The notes beneath the pieces are model-generated. The model saw nothing but the letters and a program-made list of their open reading frames with translations. It did not search any database and was not told the DNA's origin. Shown in pieces: positions 19,770-28,272 of a stretch of 64,000 nucleotides of DNA. Source of the stretch: Archangium sp. (lineage in GTDB: Bacteria; Myxococcota; Myxococcia; Myxococcales; Myxococcaceae); contig JALHMW010000020.1 in assembly GCA_022843845.1 (NCBI GenBank), forward strand, positions 1 to 64,000, given 5' to 3'. Position numbers and translations under genes: made by a program. Each line of letters opens with the position of its first letter. The stretch's first letter is position 1.

Positions 19770-20653
19770 CGCAGCACCTCGAAGAGATCGAATTGACCGG
19801 CCCACGACACCGCGGCGCCTTCGGACGAGAGCGCCACTGAGACGGCTGGAGCTGACGCGCTGTCTGCGCCGACGAGGAACATCACGACCGCAGCGCCGAT
19901 GCCGGCGACCGCGACGCCCGTGAAGGTCCACCCCAGCGCGGCCTCGATCTTCCCCCGGTTCCGTGCCGTCACCGCGTCGTTCGGCATGAGCATTCTGTCA
20001 TTCAACAGCGTGTTGTAGCGGCCCGACGCGCTGACGAAGAGCACCGTCGCGACGCCAGCGCTCAGCAGCCCCACCGCGCCCGGAATCCACGAGAGGGAGC
20101 GCGCTGACGGCCCACCGGCCTTCAGGACGGCGGGCGGGGGTTGCATGGCCTTCTTGCGCTCGTCGTCATCTTTCACCTGCTGCGCGAGCGCTTCCCGCTT
20201 TCGTTGATCCTCTTCGGCTTTGGCGGAGTCGATCTTCGCCTGCTCCTCGGCGGCCTTCTTCTCTTCTGCGGCCTTCTGCTGCGCAATCGACGGGGCAAGG
20301 AGCTTCTTGACCTGCTCACGGGCCTTGTCGGCGATCGCGGCGATCTTCGGCGCGACCGCGACGGGCAGCTTCAAGTCCGGGTCGATCGCGAACGCCTCTT
20401 GAAAGGCCTTCGAGGCCTTGTCGTCCTTGCCCATGTCGGCGAGCACGATGGCTTCGATGACCGAGCAGCGCGCTTCGTCGTCGGGCGTCTTCGCCTTCGA
20501 CTTGGCCTTCTGCACCTGCGCGAGGGCCTTCGCGTACTCGAGGTTCTCGTAGAGCGTGATGGTGGCCTGCAGGTACTTGGTGACCTCGGGAGACTGCTGC
20601 GCGAACGCAGCCGTCGAGAGGCACACGACGAGAACACGAATGATGGGGAGCAT
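19766..20653 (-). CDS. Exported TPR/coiled-coil protein with C-terminal membrane helices
   Basis: 295 residues. A signal peptide (1-18, ending TAAFA) is followed by a helical TPR-like region (20-115: ITLYENLEYAKALAQVQKA, CSVIEAIVLADMGKDDKA), then a highly charged coiled coil (about 122-175, rich in K, E, A and Q), then two hydrophobic helices (about 190-210 and 240-262) and a short beta tail. It is probably anchored in the inner membrane with the TPR part in the periplasm. It starts 3 bp after the kinase stop and its stop overlaps the lipoprotein start, so it may link the kinase to the outer lipoprotein. Confidence 0.8.
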   Translation of the reverse strand: MLPIIRVLVVCLSTAAFAQQSPEVTKYLQATITLYENLEYAKALAQVQKAKSKAKTPDDEARCSVIEAIVLADMGKDDKASKAFQEAFAIDPDLKLPVAVAPKIAAIADKAREQVKKLLAPSIAQQKAAEEKKAAEEQAKIDSAKAEEDQRKREALAQQVKDDDERKKAMQPPPAVLKAGGPSARSLSWIPGAVGLLSAGVATVLFVSASGRYNTLLNDRMLMPNDAVTARNRGKIEAALGWTFTGVAVAGIGAAVVMFLVGADSASAPAVSVALSSEGAAVSWAGQFDLFEVLR

Positions 20654-20656
20654 GGT

Positions 20657-22246
20657 TCACTCCTCCAGAGTGAAGTTATGGGTGAAGGAGTTGGGGCCGG
20701 GCTTCACGGTGATGGTCCGCTCGATCACCTTGTTCGAGCCCGGCTCGATGACCTTGACGGTGTGAACGCCGACCGTGGCGGGAATCTCTTTGCCCAGTGG
20801 TGTCTCGCCGAGCAGCTTGCCGTCGAGGAAGACGCGGCCCACTGGACGAATGCGGAAGTCGATTCGGCCCATGCGCAGGGCAGGGGGCACGACCTTCGCG
20901 CCCGCGTCCACCACGGCGAGGTGGTCTGGTTCCGCGCCGGCGTCGACCTCGACCGCGGCGATGACGGCAGCGCCCGCGTCGAGCTCCGGCGCGCCTGCGT
21001 CGACGACCGCCACGGGGAGCAACGGCTTGAGCTCGGGAACGACGACCGGCGTCACCGGCTCGACCGGCAGCGTGGGCGGCGGCTTGAGGGCCAGGAAAGC
21101 ACCGACGCCGATGGCGATGACGGCGAGGCCGACTCCGGCGAAGAGTGGCGCTTTCGACTTCTTCGGCTCGGCGACCGACCGCAGCTGCGTCGACGACGTT
21201 CCACTGTCGCCCTGGGCGTAGGTCGGCACTGGCGGCGAGGAGCGCTCCTGCGAGCCCATCGACGGGAAGGTCTTGTCGCTCGGAATCCCTGCCGGCGGCA
21301 GCACGTTCTGCAGCGTCGCTTCGTGATCTTCGGGGAAGAGGTGCTCGACGAGCTTGCCGACGTCGGCCACCGAGACGACCTCACCGGTCGAGGCGATGAA
21401 GCGCTCGAGATCGTGCTGCAGCTCGCGACAGTTCGAGTAGCGGTTGGCGACGGTCTTCTCGATGCACTTCGAGATGATCGCGTCGAGGGCGGGCGGCAGA
21501 TCGTGCCGCTTGTTGCTGGCGCGAATGAGCGGCTCGTTGCCCATGATCGCCTGAATGATGCTGACCTCGCTCGTCGAGTCGAACGGCATCGCGCCGCAGA
21601 CGAGCTCATAGAGGACGACGCCCAGCGCGAAGATGTCCGCGCGGCGATCGAGCTGCTCCCGGGCGAGCTGCTCGGGCGGCATGTACGCCAGCTTGCCCTT
21701 GATGACCCCGCTCTTGGTGAGGTGCGGCTGGGTGCTGGCCTTGGCGATGCCGAAGTCGACGACCTTCACGCCGCCGTTGCGCGAGACGAGCACGTTGTCG
21801 GGCGAGATGTCGCGGTGCACCAGGTTCATCACCTGGCCCTGCTGGTTCTTCAGATCGTGCGCGTAGCCGAGGCCCTCGGCCGCCAGCGCGATGATGCGCG
21901 CGCACAGCGGGAGCGAGATCGGCCCGACCGTCTCGCGCGCTGCCTTGTTGAGGGCGCGCAGGTTCGGGCCGTCGATGAACTCCATCGCGATGTAGTACTG
22001 GCCGTCGGTCTCGCCGAAGTCGAAGATCTGCACCACGTTCGGGTGGTTGAGCTCGGCCGCGAGCCGCGCCTCCGACAGGAACATGTTGATGAAGTTCTGG
22101 TCCTCTCCGAAGTGCGGGAGGATGCGCTTCACCACCAGCTTCTTCTGAAAGCCCATCGGGCCGTCGGAGCGCGCGAGGAAGACCTCGGCCATGCCACCGG
22201 TAGCGAGCTTGCGAACGAGGGTGTACTTGCCGAGCGTCTGAGCCAT
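20657..22246 (-). CDS. Membrane-anchored Ser/Thr protein kinase with PEGA domain
   Basis: 529 residues from ATG 22246 (MAQTLGKYTL); ATG 22264 would add six. The kinase domain (8-280) is complete: LATGGMAEVFLAR, Lys40, Glu59, HRDISPDN (144-151), DFG (164-166), PPEQL. A linker leads to one membrane helix at about 350-371, a DAG-rich stretch and a C-terminal PEGA domain (about 460-520, GRVFLDGKLLGETPLG). PEGA domains are extracytoplasmic and are thought to bind surface polymers. It heads a four-gene coupled operon (kinase, TPR/coiled-coil, lipoprotein, small exported protein), unlike the solitary kinase at 3569. Confidence 0.94.
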   Translation of the reverse strand: MAQTLGKYTLVRKLATGGMAEVFLARSDGPMGFQKKLVVKRILPHFGEDQNFINMFLSEARLAAELNHPNVVQIFDFGETDGQYYIAMEFIDGPNLRALNKAARETVGPISLPLCARIIALAAEGLGYAHDLKNQQGQVMNLVHRDISPDNVLVSRNGGVKVVDFGIAKASTQPHLTKSGVIKGKLAYMPPEQLAREQLDRRADIFALGVVLYELVCGAMPFDSTSEVSIIQAIMGNEPLIRASNKRHDLPPALDAIISKCIEKTVANRYSNCRELQHDLERFIASTGEVVSVADVGKLVEHLFPEDHEATLQNVLPPAGIPSDKTFPSMGSQERSSPPVPTYAQGDSGTSSTQLRSVAEPKKSKAPLFAGVGLAVIAIGVGAFLALKPPPTLPVEPVTPVVVPELKPLLPVAVVDAGAPELDAGAAVIAAVEVDAGAEPDHLAVVDAGAKVVPPALRMGRIDFRIRPVGRVFLDGKLLGETPLGKEIPATVGVHTVKVIEPGSNKVIERTITVKPGPNSFTHNFTLEE

Positions 22247-22360
22247 CGAGTGAGGCGACACCATCGCGCAACCCCGGTCGGGCCGGAAACGAAATGACGC
22301 ACGTCTGCCAGAGAGAGGCGTCGACGTTCGGGGCTGGAAGAGGGTAGAGCGTCGCCCGCG

Positions 22361-23014
22361 ATGATTTCAGCCGTGCTGATGACGGTATTGGCAGCGTCTC
22401 CGGGTCTGTTGCCTTCGGCCCAGCTTCGCAAGGATCAGGGCGTCACCCGCTCGACGGTCGTGCGTGACGGCAAGGCCGACTACGAGGGCGCGCCATGGGA
22501 CTCGCAGCAGGCCGCGATCCTGGCGCCTGACGGCGTGCTCGAGTGGGACCTCGGTCAGGTCTACCCGATCGAAGCGGCGCTCGTTCAAGGCGACAACAAC
22601 GACGACTTCATTCTGTGGAGCTCGGTCGATGGGAATTTCTTTCAGCCGCTGTGGCGCGCGCCGCAAGACGCCATGGCCGGGCTGCGGACTCGTACGACGA
22701 CGGCGCTCAAAGGCCAGGCGCGGTACCTGCGGCTGACGGCCGAAGGCGGCGATCGCATGTATTCGATCGGCGAGGTGATGGTGTTCACGAAGGCCTCGGA
22801 GCTGACCGACGACGTGGTGGAGCGCTCGCCGCGGCCTCCGCCTCCGCCGCGCGCCGAAGCGAACACCGATGGCTCGATGATCATCACGGGGCTGCTCGGC
22901 GCGTACGCCGCGTATTGGTTCTGGAGTCGCAGGCAGGCGGCGTTGGCGCCGAAGGTGACCGAGGCGCCGAAGGTCGACGAGGCTCCGAAGACTGGCGAGC
23001 CTCCCGCGGCCTGA
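22361..23014 (+). CDS. Exported single-pass protein with discoidin-like domain
   Basis: 217 residues. A signal peptide (1-20) is followed by a beta-sandwich domain (22-145) with the discoidin-like order GVLEWDLGQVYPIEAALVQG, FILWSSVDGNFF and ARYLRLTAEGGDRMYSIGEV. A Pro-rich linker and one membrane helix (about 172-190, ending WFWSRRQ) come next, then an Ala/Pro/Glu-rich tail. The domain would face the periplasm or cell surface. Divergent from the kinase operon and convergent with the AbiEi-like gene, 9 bp away. Confidence 0.75.
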   Translation: MISAVLMTVLAASPGLLPSAQLRKDQGVTRSTVVRDGKADYEGAPWDSQQAAILAPDGVLEWDLGQVYPIEAALVQGDNNDDFILWSSVDGNFFQPLWRAPQDAMAGLRTRTTTALKGQARYLRLTAEGGDRMYSIGEVMVFTKASELTDDVVERSPRPPPPPRAEANTDGSMIITGLLGAYAAYWFWSRRQAALAPKVTEAPKVDEAPKTGEPPAA

Positions 23015-23023
23015 GTCGTCGGC

Positions 23024-23803
23024 TCAGCGGCTCTGCAGCGAGAGGTTCTCGACCAGGTGCCAGCGGCGGTTCCGCGGTGCCTGGTGCGTCGGCCTCGAAG
23101 GATCGAGCGGAACCCAGGTCGAGAGCGCGCCTTCGAGGAGCGGGAGCAGGGTTGCCGCGAGCTTCGGGTGACGCAGGTGCTCGAGCACGAAGCCGAGTCG
23201 CGCTGACCAGTTGAGCGGGCAACGGGTCGCGGTGTCGACCAGGGTCCAGGCGTCGAGCATCGGCGCGAGCGCGTCGATGACGGGGAGCAGCGGAGGGAGT
23301 CCGCCCAGCGCTGGCGCCGAGCCGATGAGGTCGAGCGCGATCTCTTCGGGCGCTGCGACGTGAACGACTCCACGCCTCGTCGAGCGCTGGGTGCGTTCCG
23401 TCTCGCGGAACGTGCCGCGGACGAAGAAGTCGATCTGGCCCCAATCGCCGCTGAGTGATCGCCGGTTCGTCGCCGCCATCACCTGCAACGAGGAGCTCCA
23501 GGCGCAGTCGACGCCGTGCAAGGCCGCGCCGCTCAGCAGACCGACGGCGTAGCGCTCACCCAGAAAGCGCATGAGCGGGTCGAGGAACTCCACCGGCGCC
23601 GGGCCTCCCTGCCTCGCGTCTTCGGGCCTCACCACCACCCAGAACCCCCGCACAGGGCTCACCAGCAGCCGCTCCGCCTTCAGCCGACGCAACGTGGCCC
23701 TCGCCGCGATCACCGACTGATCGAGCCACTCCGCTGCCTCGCTGGTCGTGAAGCTCTCACGCCGCTTGAAGGCCAGAATCCGGAGGAGGGGAGCGGGTCG
23801 CAT
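23024..23803 (-). CDS. AbiEi-family antitoxin-like transcriptional regulator (orphan)
   Basis: From ATG 23803 (MRPAPLLRIL) the product has 259 residues. The N-terminus is a winged helix (about 5-65: FTTSEAAEWLDQSVIAARATLRRL, then LVSPVRGFWVV, split here), followed by the AbiEi-type middle region with GERYAVGLLSGAALHGV and ATNRRSLSGDW, matching the antitoxins of type IV AbiE systems that repress their own promoter. AbiEi normally precedes a toxin, AbiEii (a nucleotidyltransferase). None is seen here: only 9 bp separate this stop from a convergent unrelated gene, and the upstream neighbour is a lipoprotein. The toxin is absent or elsewhere. A perfect 25-bp inverted repeat lies just before the start. 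Confidence 0.75.
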   Translation of the reverse strand: MRPAPLLRILAFKRRESFTTSEAAEWLDQSVIAARATLRRLKAERLLVSPVRGFWVVVRPEDARQGGPAPVEFLDPLMRFLGERYAVGLLSGAALHGVDCAWSSSLQVMAATNRRSLSGDWGQIDFFVRGTFRETERTQRSTRRGVVHVAAPEEIALDLIGSAPALGGLPPLLPVIDALAPMLDAWTLVDTATRCPLNWSARLGFVLEHLRHPKLAATLLPLLEGALSTWVPLDPSRPTHQAPRNRRWHLVENLSLQSR

Positions 23804-23814
23804 TTCGGGCCTGT

Positions 23815-23924
23815 CGCGCCAACTTGCTGAAAGTAACAACTCGCTGCCTGATGCTCCGGAGCGCATCGTATTGGCAAAAGCGCGCCGTTTCGGGGCAGTT
23901 TGTTACTTTCAGCAAGTTGGCGCG
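23815..23924. promoter_or_regulatory. Perfect 25-bp inverted repeat upstream of the AbiEi-like gene
   Basis: Left arm 23815-23839 (CGCGCCAACTTGCTG, then AAAGTAACAA) is exactly complementary to the right arm 23900-23924 (TTGTTACTTTCAG, then CAAGTTGGCGCG), with 60 bases between. The near arm ends 12 bp from the ATG and would overlap the ribosome site or promoter. Each arm holds a smaller ACTT-N5-AAGT palindrome. AbiEi proteins are known to bind inverted repeats in their promoter, so an operator is the leading reading. A small non-autonomous mobile element is an alternative. Confidence 0.75.
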
Positions 23925-23996
23925 GCAAGGCTGTGAAGCGACCTCGCCCTCACCGCCGCCGCCATCGCTCGCGGAAACGGCTTCGATCGGCTGCGA

Positions 23997-24749
23997 TCAG
24001 TCGCTCGTCTCGTCTTGCGTGAACCAGGAGCACTTGTGCTCCACACAGCCGCAGAACGTCGGCTGACTCATCTGGTTGAGAATCGCCAGCTCCGCGCCGC
24101 CGCGCTGGTACCAGGCCTGGCAGGAGTTGCCGCCACCTTCGCAGTCTCCATCATCCCTGCAATGGCCTCGCCCCCACGCCTCGAGCGCGGTGCGGCCACG
24201 CGTGCTGCGGTAGCGACCGTCGGGTACCGAGTAGTGCGGCGTCGGGACACAACGAGCGCCGTCTTTGCACGCTGGTCCGGCCGCCTCGTGGATCGTCAAC
24301 GAGACGAAGAGCTCGCCGTCCGGAGCGCCCACTTCCGCCGTCACGAGGCGAAGGTGCTCCACGATCTCGTCGAGGCTCGACTGGCACAACCACACGCTGA
24401 ACGTCAGACACGACGCGTCGGCGATGCCTGGGCACTTCGTGGTGCTGTACAGGGCTGAGCTCCCGCTGCTGAGTGACTTGAGCGCCCGGGTCTCTCCGAG
24501 CAGCGACCAGAGCCGCGTTCCTTCTTCGTTCGAGAGCGGACGCCCCTCGCGATGCAGGGTGACGGTGTTCTCGTTTCGCCGAGCGACGCTGAAGGGTCCC
24601 ACGGCCGCGGGCATCGAGGAGACGAGCGTGCCCGCGCGCGCGAGCGACAGACACGCCGCGTCGACTGGTGGCTCATCGGCCCGTGGAGACTCGGGCACGG
24701 GCGCGACGGTTCGGCAGGCGGCCAGAAGGAAGAACGGGAGCAGACGCAT
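23997..24749 (-). CDS. Hypothetical lipoprotein, Cys-rich
   Basis: 250 residues with a short signal and lipobox, FLLAAC (Cys12). The mature part has about twelve Cys, several near the C-terminus (HCRDDGDCEGGGNSC, FCGCVEHKC), suggesting disulfides. The middle has FSVWLCQSSLDEIVEHLRLV and ELFVSLTIHEAAG. No known domain was recognised. It reads away from the AbiEi-like promoter region, 190 bp distant, and ends in a separate unit from the ankyrin gene 16 bp upstream. Confidence 0.75.
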   Translation of the reverse strand: MRLLPFFLLAACRTVAPVPESPRADEPPVDAACLSLARAGTLVSSMPAAVGPFSVARRNENTVTLHREGRPLSNEEGTRLWSLLGETRALKSLSSGSSALYSTTKCPGIADASCLTFSVWLCQSSLDEIVEHLRLVTAEVGAPDGELFVSLTIHEAAGPACKDGARCVPTPHYSVPDGRYRSTRGRTALEAWGRGHCRDDGDCEGGGNSCQAWYQRGGAELAILNQMSQPTFCGCVEHKCSWFTQDETSD

Positions 24750-24764
24750 GTGGTTGTCCGGGCC

Positions 24765-25424
24765 CTATTCCACAAACTCGGGAAGGCCTCGTCGCTCGAC
24801 CTCTCCGAGCGCGCGGCGCATCTCCGGGTCGCCAGCCAGGCGGAACGGAACGTTGGCGTGCTCCGGGAGCCTCGGGTTCCCCGAGACCTCGATGACCGCG
24901 GTGACGACGGCAGGCTTCTCTGACGCGACGGCGTACTGAAGCGCGAGGCCCGCCGCAGCGAGGCTCAGGCCGTCGGGGAACTTTGCGGCGCGCACCTCAC
25001 GCTCCGAGCCCTTCTTCGCCGCGAGGATGAGCTTCAGGTCAGCCAGGCACACCGCGGTCGGAGGCGGCGCTTTGGCCTTCGCGAGCATGGCGTCCATCGC
25101 CGTTCCATGGAGCCGCGCCCCACACCGCAGATTCCAGCCATCAGGGAAGAACTCGGCGTTCTCCGGAGCTGTCACGTCGGCTTTGAACTCGAGCAGGACC
25201 GCCACCACCTTCGCGTGGCCCCGCCGCACGGCGAGCGCCAATGGCGTTCCCGCGAGATGATTGAAGCGGTTGACGTCGGCCACGCCGGCCTTCAGCTCAC
25301 GCCGTACCGCCGCCGCGTCTCCGGTGTCGACGGCTTCCTCAAATGGACTGCGGCGACGGCCGATCGACTCGCCGCGTGCCGTGAACGAGGTCGAGAGGAT
25401 GAGTACTGCGAGGAGCTGTCTCAT
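24765..25424 (-). CDS. Exported ankyrin-repeat protein
   Basis: 219 residues from ATG 25424, which gives a signal peptide (MRQLLAVLILSTSFTARG); the frame runs further upstream as a shadow. Two ankyrin repeats are clear: a pair with FEEAVDTGDAAAVRREL and GTPLALAVRRGHAKVVAVLL, and weaker repeat-like helices towards the C-terminus (LQYAVASEKPAVVTAVI). It binds an unknown protein partner, probably in the periplasm. Its ATG overlaps the stop of the upstream propeller gene (ATGA), so the two are co-translated and may interact. Confidence 0.8.
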   Translation of the reverse strand: MRQLLAVLILSTSFTARGESIGRRRSPFEEAVDTGDAAAVRRELKAGVADVNRFNHLAGTPLALAVRRGHAKVVAVLLEFKADVTAPENAEFFPDGWNLRCGARLHGTAMDAMLAKAKAPPPTAVCLADLKLILAAKKGSEREVRAAKFPDGLSLAAAGLALQYAVASEKPAVVTAVIEVSGNPRLPEHANVPFRLAGDPEMRRALGEVERRGLPEFVE

Positions 25425-27109
25425 GGTGCCCTCCGGAGCGCCGTCTGGTCGCCGACGAGCCACACGATGTTCCCGGCGCTCGCGCCCGCGACGACCTGGC
25501 CGGGAAGCTGCGTGAAGCTGAAGGTCTTCCCGTTCCATTCGCTGGCCGAGTTGCCGTTGAGCAAGAGGGCTCCTCCGGGCGTGGGGACGACGCCCTGGCC
25601 AGAGATGGCGTCGACGGGCTTCCACCCTGTGTCCGTCAAGCGCTGGACGCCAAAAGACATCGTCGCCCACAGCACGCCGCCCCCGAAGGTGATGGTGCTG
25701 AACTCGGCAGACGCTTCGAGCGTGCTCACCTTTCCTGCCTCGAGGACGATGATCTCGCCCGACGTCTCAGTGGGCGACAGCCTTCTGTGCCAATCGGGTC
25801 GGCCATCCGTCGCGAGCGCCCAGACCTTCGTGGCACTGCCCGTGATCGATCGTCCGGATCGCCCAGGCTTCATGGCTGCGACTTCGGACCATTTCGCTCC
25901 GTTCCAATGGCGCAGCGACGATTCGCCAAACGTGTACACGTCGTCCGGCCCTCGGCCCCAGACCTGCTCGGTCTTCACCTTTGAGTCGGTCATCGGCTTC
26001 CAGCTGGTGCCATCGAATCGCCACGCCCTTCCACCTGCGACGATCCACACGTTGGACGACGACGAGCCCCAGATGGAGAGCGGCTGGCGGTCATCGAGCT
26101 TGCCCGGGAAGCTCTCGTCACGGGTCCATCGCTCATTGGCAAACGAGAACACCCCGTGGTTCGAGATCGCCCAGGCCTTCCCGTCCGGAGTGGCGGCGAC
26201 GCCGAGCAGAAAAGGGAGGCGGGCCGCTCTGGTCGTCGCCGCGGCCGCGCCCTTGAACCAGTCGACGGTGCCGTGGGCTCCGAAGAAGAGCACCTCGTCG
26301 AGCGATCGTGCAGCGCCGCCGATCGAGTCGGGCGCCGCGTCGCCGATGGGTTGAAACTTGTCCTTCCGCCAGAGGAAGAGCGTGTCGCCCGAGCTCAGCA
26401 TCGGGCCGAAGGTGGCGTTGAGGAGCCGAGGTTTCGGAGGCGCGGTGACGGCCCTGCAGCCCTTTCGTGTGCACGCCAGTACGCTGTCGTCCGTCGAGAC
26501 CCACGCGACGTTGTCGACGCAGACCATCGACCCGGCGTCCATCCTGAACGGCTGACGGAGGATCCGCACGTCGACGCCGTTCCAGTGATGGAGGACGACG
26601 CCGGATGAGACTGCGACGAGCGCCCAGACGTCGTCCGGTCCGCAGGCCACCGCTTCGACTGGATGCCCGCCAGTGCCGAAGGTCGACGCGGCGCTGGTGA
26701 GCGGTCGCAGCGACCCGCCTTCGATTTGGAGGGGCTTCTGGCCGAGCACCCAGATGGCACCCGGGCGCGGTTCGACGATCGCCCCGAGATAGCCGTCGAG
26801 CGGTGACTCGAATGGAACGGGGCGCCACGCGCCATCGAAGTGCAGCACGCTCTGGCTCCCGACGACCCACACGTCGCGTGGCCCGAGCGGAAGCACCGCG
26901 CGCAGACGGTCGACGGAGCCAGTCGTGGTGGTCGTCCAATCCTTTCCGTTCCAGTGCCTCGCGACGCCCTGGGCGCCCACCACCCACGCGTCGTCGGTCG
27001 CGCGAATGGCAGCGCCGTGCAGAACACCCGTCGTCGGCGGCCCGCTGGTGTTGCAGAAGGTGTTTGGTGGGCAGGCGGCGGCGACCACGAGGAGCAGGGC
27101 GTGGAGCAT
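25421..27109 (-). CDS. Exported beta-propeller-like repeat protein
   Basis: 562 residues. A signal peptide with a possible lipobox (LLLVVAAAC, Cys13) comes first. The rest is built of about nine repeats of some 55 residues with D-x-x-W-x-V/A-G and H-W-N-G/ F-D-G-x-W motifs (DDAWVVG, RHWNGKDW, RDVWVVG, LHFDGAW, NVWIVAG, DDVYTFG, RHWNGAKW). Such repeats fold as a beta-propeller. No enzyme site is visible; a role in binding or sensing at the surface is likely. Its stop overlaps the ankyrin gene start. Confidence 0.82.
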   Translation of the reverse strand: MLHALLLVVAAACPPNTFCNTSGPPTTGVLHGAAIRATDDAWVVGAQGVARHWNGKDWTTTTTGSVDRLRAVLPLGPRDVWVVGSQSVLHFDGAWRPVPFESPLDGYLGAIVEPRPGAIWVLGQKPLQIEGGSLRPLTSAASTFGTGGHPVEAVACGPDDVWALVAVSSGVVLHHWNGVDVRILRQPFRMDAGSMVCVDNVAWVSTDDSVLACTRKGCRAVTAPPKPRLLNATFGPMLSSGDTLFLWRKDKFQPIGDAAPDSIGGAARSLDEVLFFGAHGTVDWFKGAAAATTRAARLPFLLGVAATPDGKAWAISNHGVFSFANERWTRDESFPGKLDDRQPLSIWGSSSSNVWIVAGGRAWRFDGTSWKPMTDSKVKTEQVWGRGPDDVYTFGESSLRHWNGAKWSEVAAMKPGRSGRSITGSATKVWALATDGRPDWHRRLSPTETSGEIIVLEAGKVSTLEASAEFSTITFGGGVLWATMSFGVQRLTDTGWKPVDAISGQGVVPTPGGALLLNGNSASEWNGKTFSFTQLPGQVVAGASAGNIVWLVGDQTALRRAP

Positions 27110-27118
27110 CGGCAGAGC

Positions 27119-28258
27119 CTACACGCTCGACTCCCGCTCTGCGGTTTGTCCCTTCGCGAGCCGGTGTCGCATGGCAGCGAGCCGCTCGACGCCGAAGTCG
27201 GCCTTCAGCTCGATCCACCGGGGCCGGTGGTCGGACATTTGGTACGTGCGCCAGGCGCGGAAGTACTTGCGGCCGCTCTCTTCGGTCTCAGCGGCGCGCT
27301 GGTTGGGGAAGTACTGCCGGTAGACCTTCCACTCCTCACCGTCGTCGATGAAGAGCTTGTCGAAGAACCGAATGACGCCGCCGCGGGCCTTCTTTGCGAT
27401 CGCCTTCGTTTGTTTGTCATAGCGAGGAGAGAGCAGGGCGATCTGGTCGTATTTCTTCCGCGTCTCTCCGGCCTCGAGCGAGGCGACCTGGGGAGGCAGG
27501 TAGAAGCCGGCGGTGCGCAGACGCTCGGCGGTCTCGTCCTTCAGTTCGAAGATGTTGAAGTCGCCGAGGAGGACGGTGGTGGGCGCCCAGGCAGACTCGC
27601 TGCGCACGCGCTCGGAGAGGATCGTCGCGAGCGCCTCAATCTCATCCACCCGGCGCTTCTCGTTGGGCAGTTTCTTGCCGTAGTAGATGTGTGCAGAACA
27701 GACAGTGAAGCGAAAGTCGCCGGCGCGAAAGCCAGCCACGAGCGGCGTGCGCGCGAGTTGTTGTTTGAGCTGGAGCTTCTTCTTCCCGACCTTCAGCTCC
27801 GGCGGGAGCAGCACCTGGCCGGCGAAGCCCTCGAAGTGCACCTTGCGGCGGTCGTAGATGAAGGCGCCACGTTCGTCGTTGCCGCTCTTGCCGAGGGTGA
27901 TGTCGGTGAGGAGGAAGCCCCAGTGCTCTCCGAGGATCTGCATCAAGCGCTTGAAGTCGTCGACCTGGCTGCGCACCTCTTGAATGGCGACGAGATCGAA
28001 CGCCGAGATGATCTCGGCGATGTAGTGCAATGACTCGGGCAGACGCGGGCCGTACGACTTGTTGGCGCCGAACTCGCGAAGGTTCCAGGTCGCGACGAGC
28101 AGGCTCTTGTCGAGCGTGCGGGTCGGCACGCCGTCAGGCCGGAAGCCCCCGTCGTGGAGCGGCACGTCGTCGAGGAAGTGCTTGAGGCTGAGCAGCTTCC
28201 CGACGGCGCGGTTCTGTTCGACTGGCGAGAGGCGGATCAGGTCGTGGTGCGAGGGCAT
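27119..28258 (-). CDS. Endonuclease/exonuclease/phosphatase (EEP) family protein
   Basis: 379 residues from ATG 28258 (MPSHHDLIRLS); a longer frame continues to 28771 as a shadow. EEP motifs are in order: LLVATWNLREFG (53-64), the metal-binding Glu94 in LVAIQEVRS, CSAHIYYG, LLGDFNIFEL with Asp and Asn of the active site, and SDHRPRW near residue 335. Substrate (nucleic acid or phospholipid/inositol-type) is not indicated. No signal peptide. It lies 10 bp before the MuiA-like gene pair in the same direction. Length is somewhat greater than the core domain, the extra part being N-terminal. Confidence 0.85.
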   Translation of the reverse strand: MPSHHDLIRLSPVEQNRAVGKLLSLKHFLDDVPLHDGGFRPDGVPTRTLDKSLLVATWNLREFGANKSYGPRLPESLHYIAEIISAFDLVAIQEVRSQVDDFKRLMQILGEHWGFLLTDITLGKSGNDERGAFIYDRRKVHFEGFAGQVLLPPELKVGKKKLQLKQQLARTPLVAGFRAGDFRFTVCSAHIYYGKKLPNEKRRVDEIEALATILSERVRSESAWAPTTVLLGDFNIFELKDETAERLRTAGFYLPPQVASLEAGETRKKYDQIALLSPRYDKQTKAIAKKARGGVIRFFDKLFIDDGEEWKVYRQYFPNQRAAETEESGRKYFRAWRTYQMSDHRPRWIELKADFGVERLAAMRHRLAKGQTAERESSV

Positions 28259-28272
28259 GAAGGCCGCGGACT

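Noticed and set aside
20141..22297. 718-codon plus-strand frame opposite the kinase operon
   Set aside because: Antisense to a complete kinase and a TPR-like gene; composition is Arg/Leu/Asp noise.
23748..23936. 62-codon plus-strand frame across the inverted repeat, considered as a toxin for the AbiEi-like gene
   Set aside because: It overlaps the AbiEi start and the repeat itself, has no ribosome site, and does not resemble AbiEii, which is a large nucleotidyltransferase.
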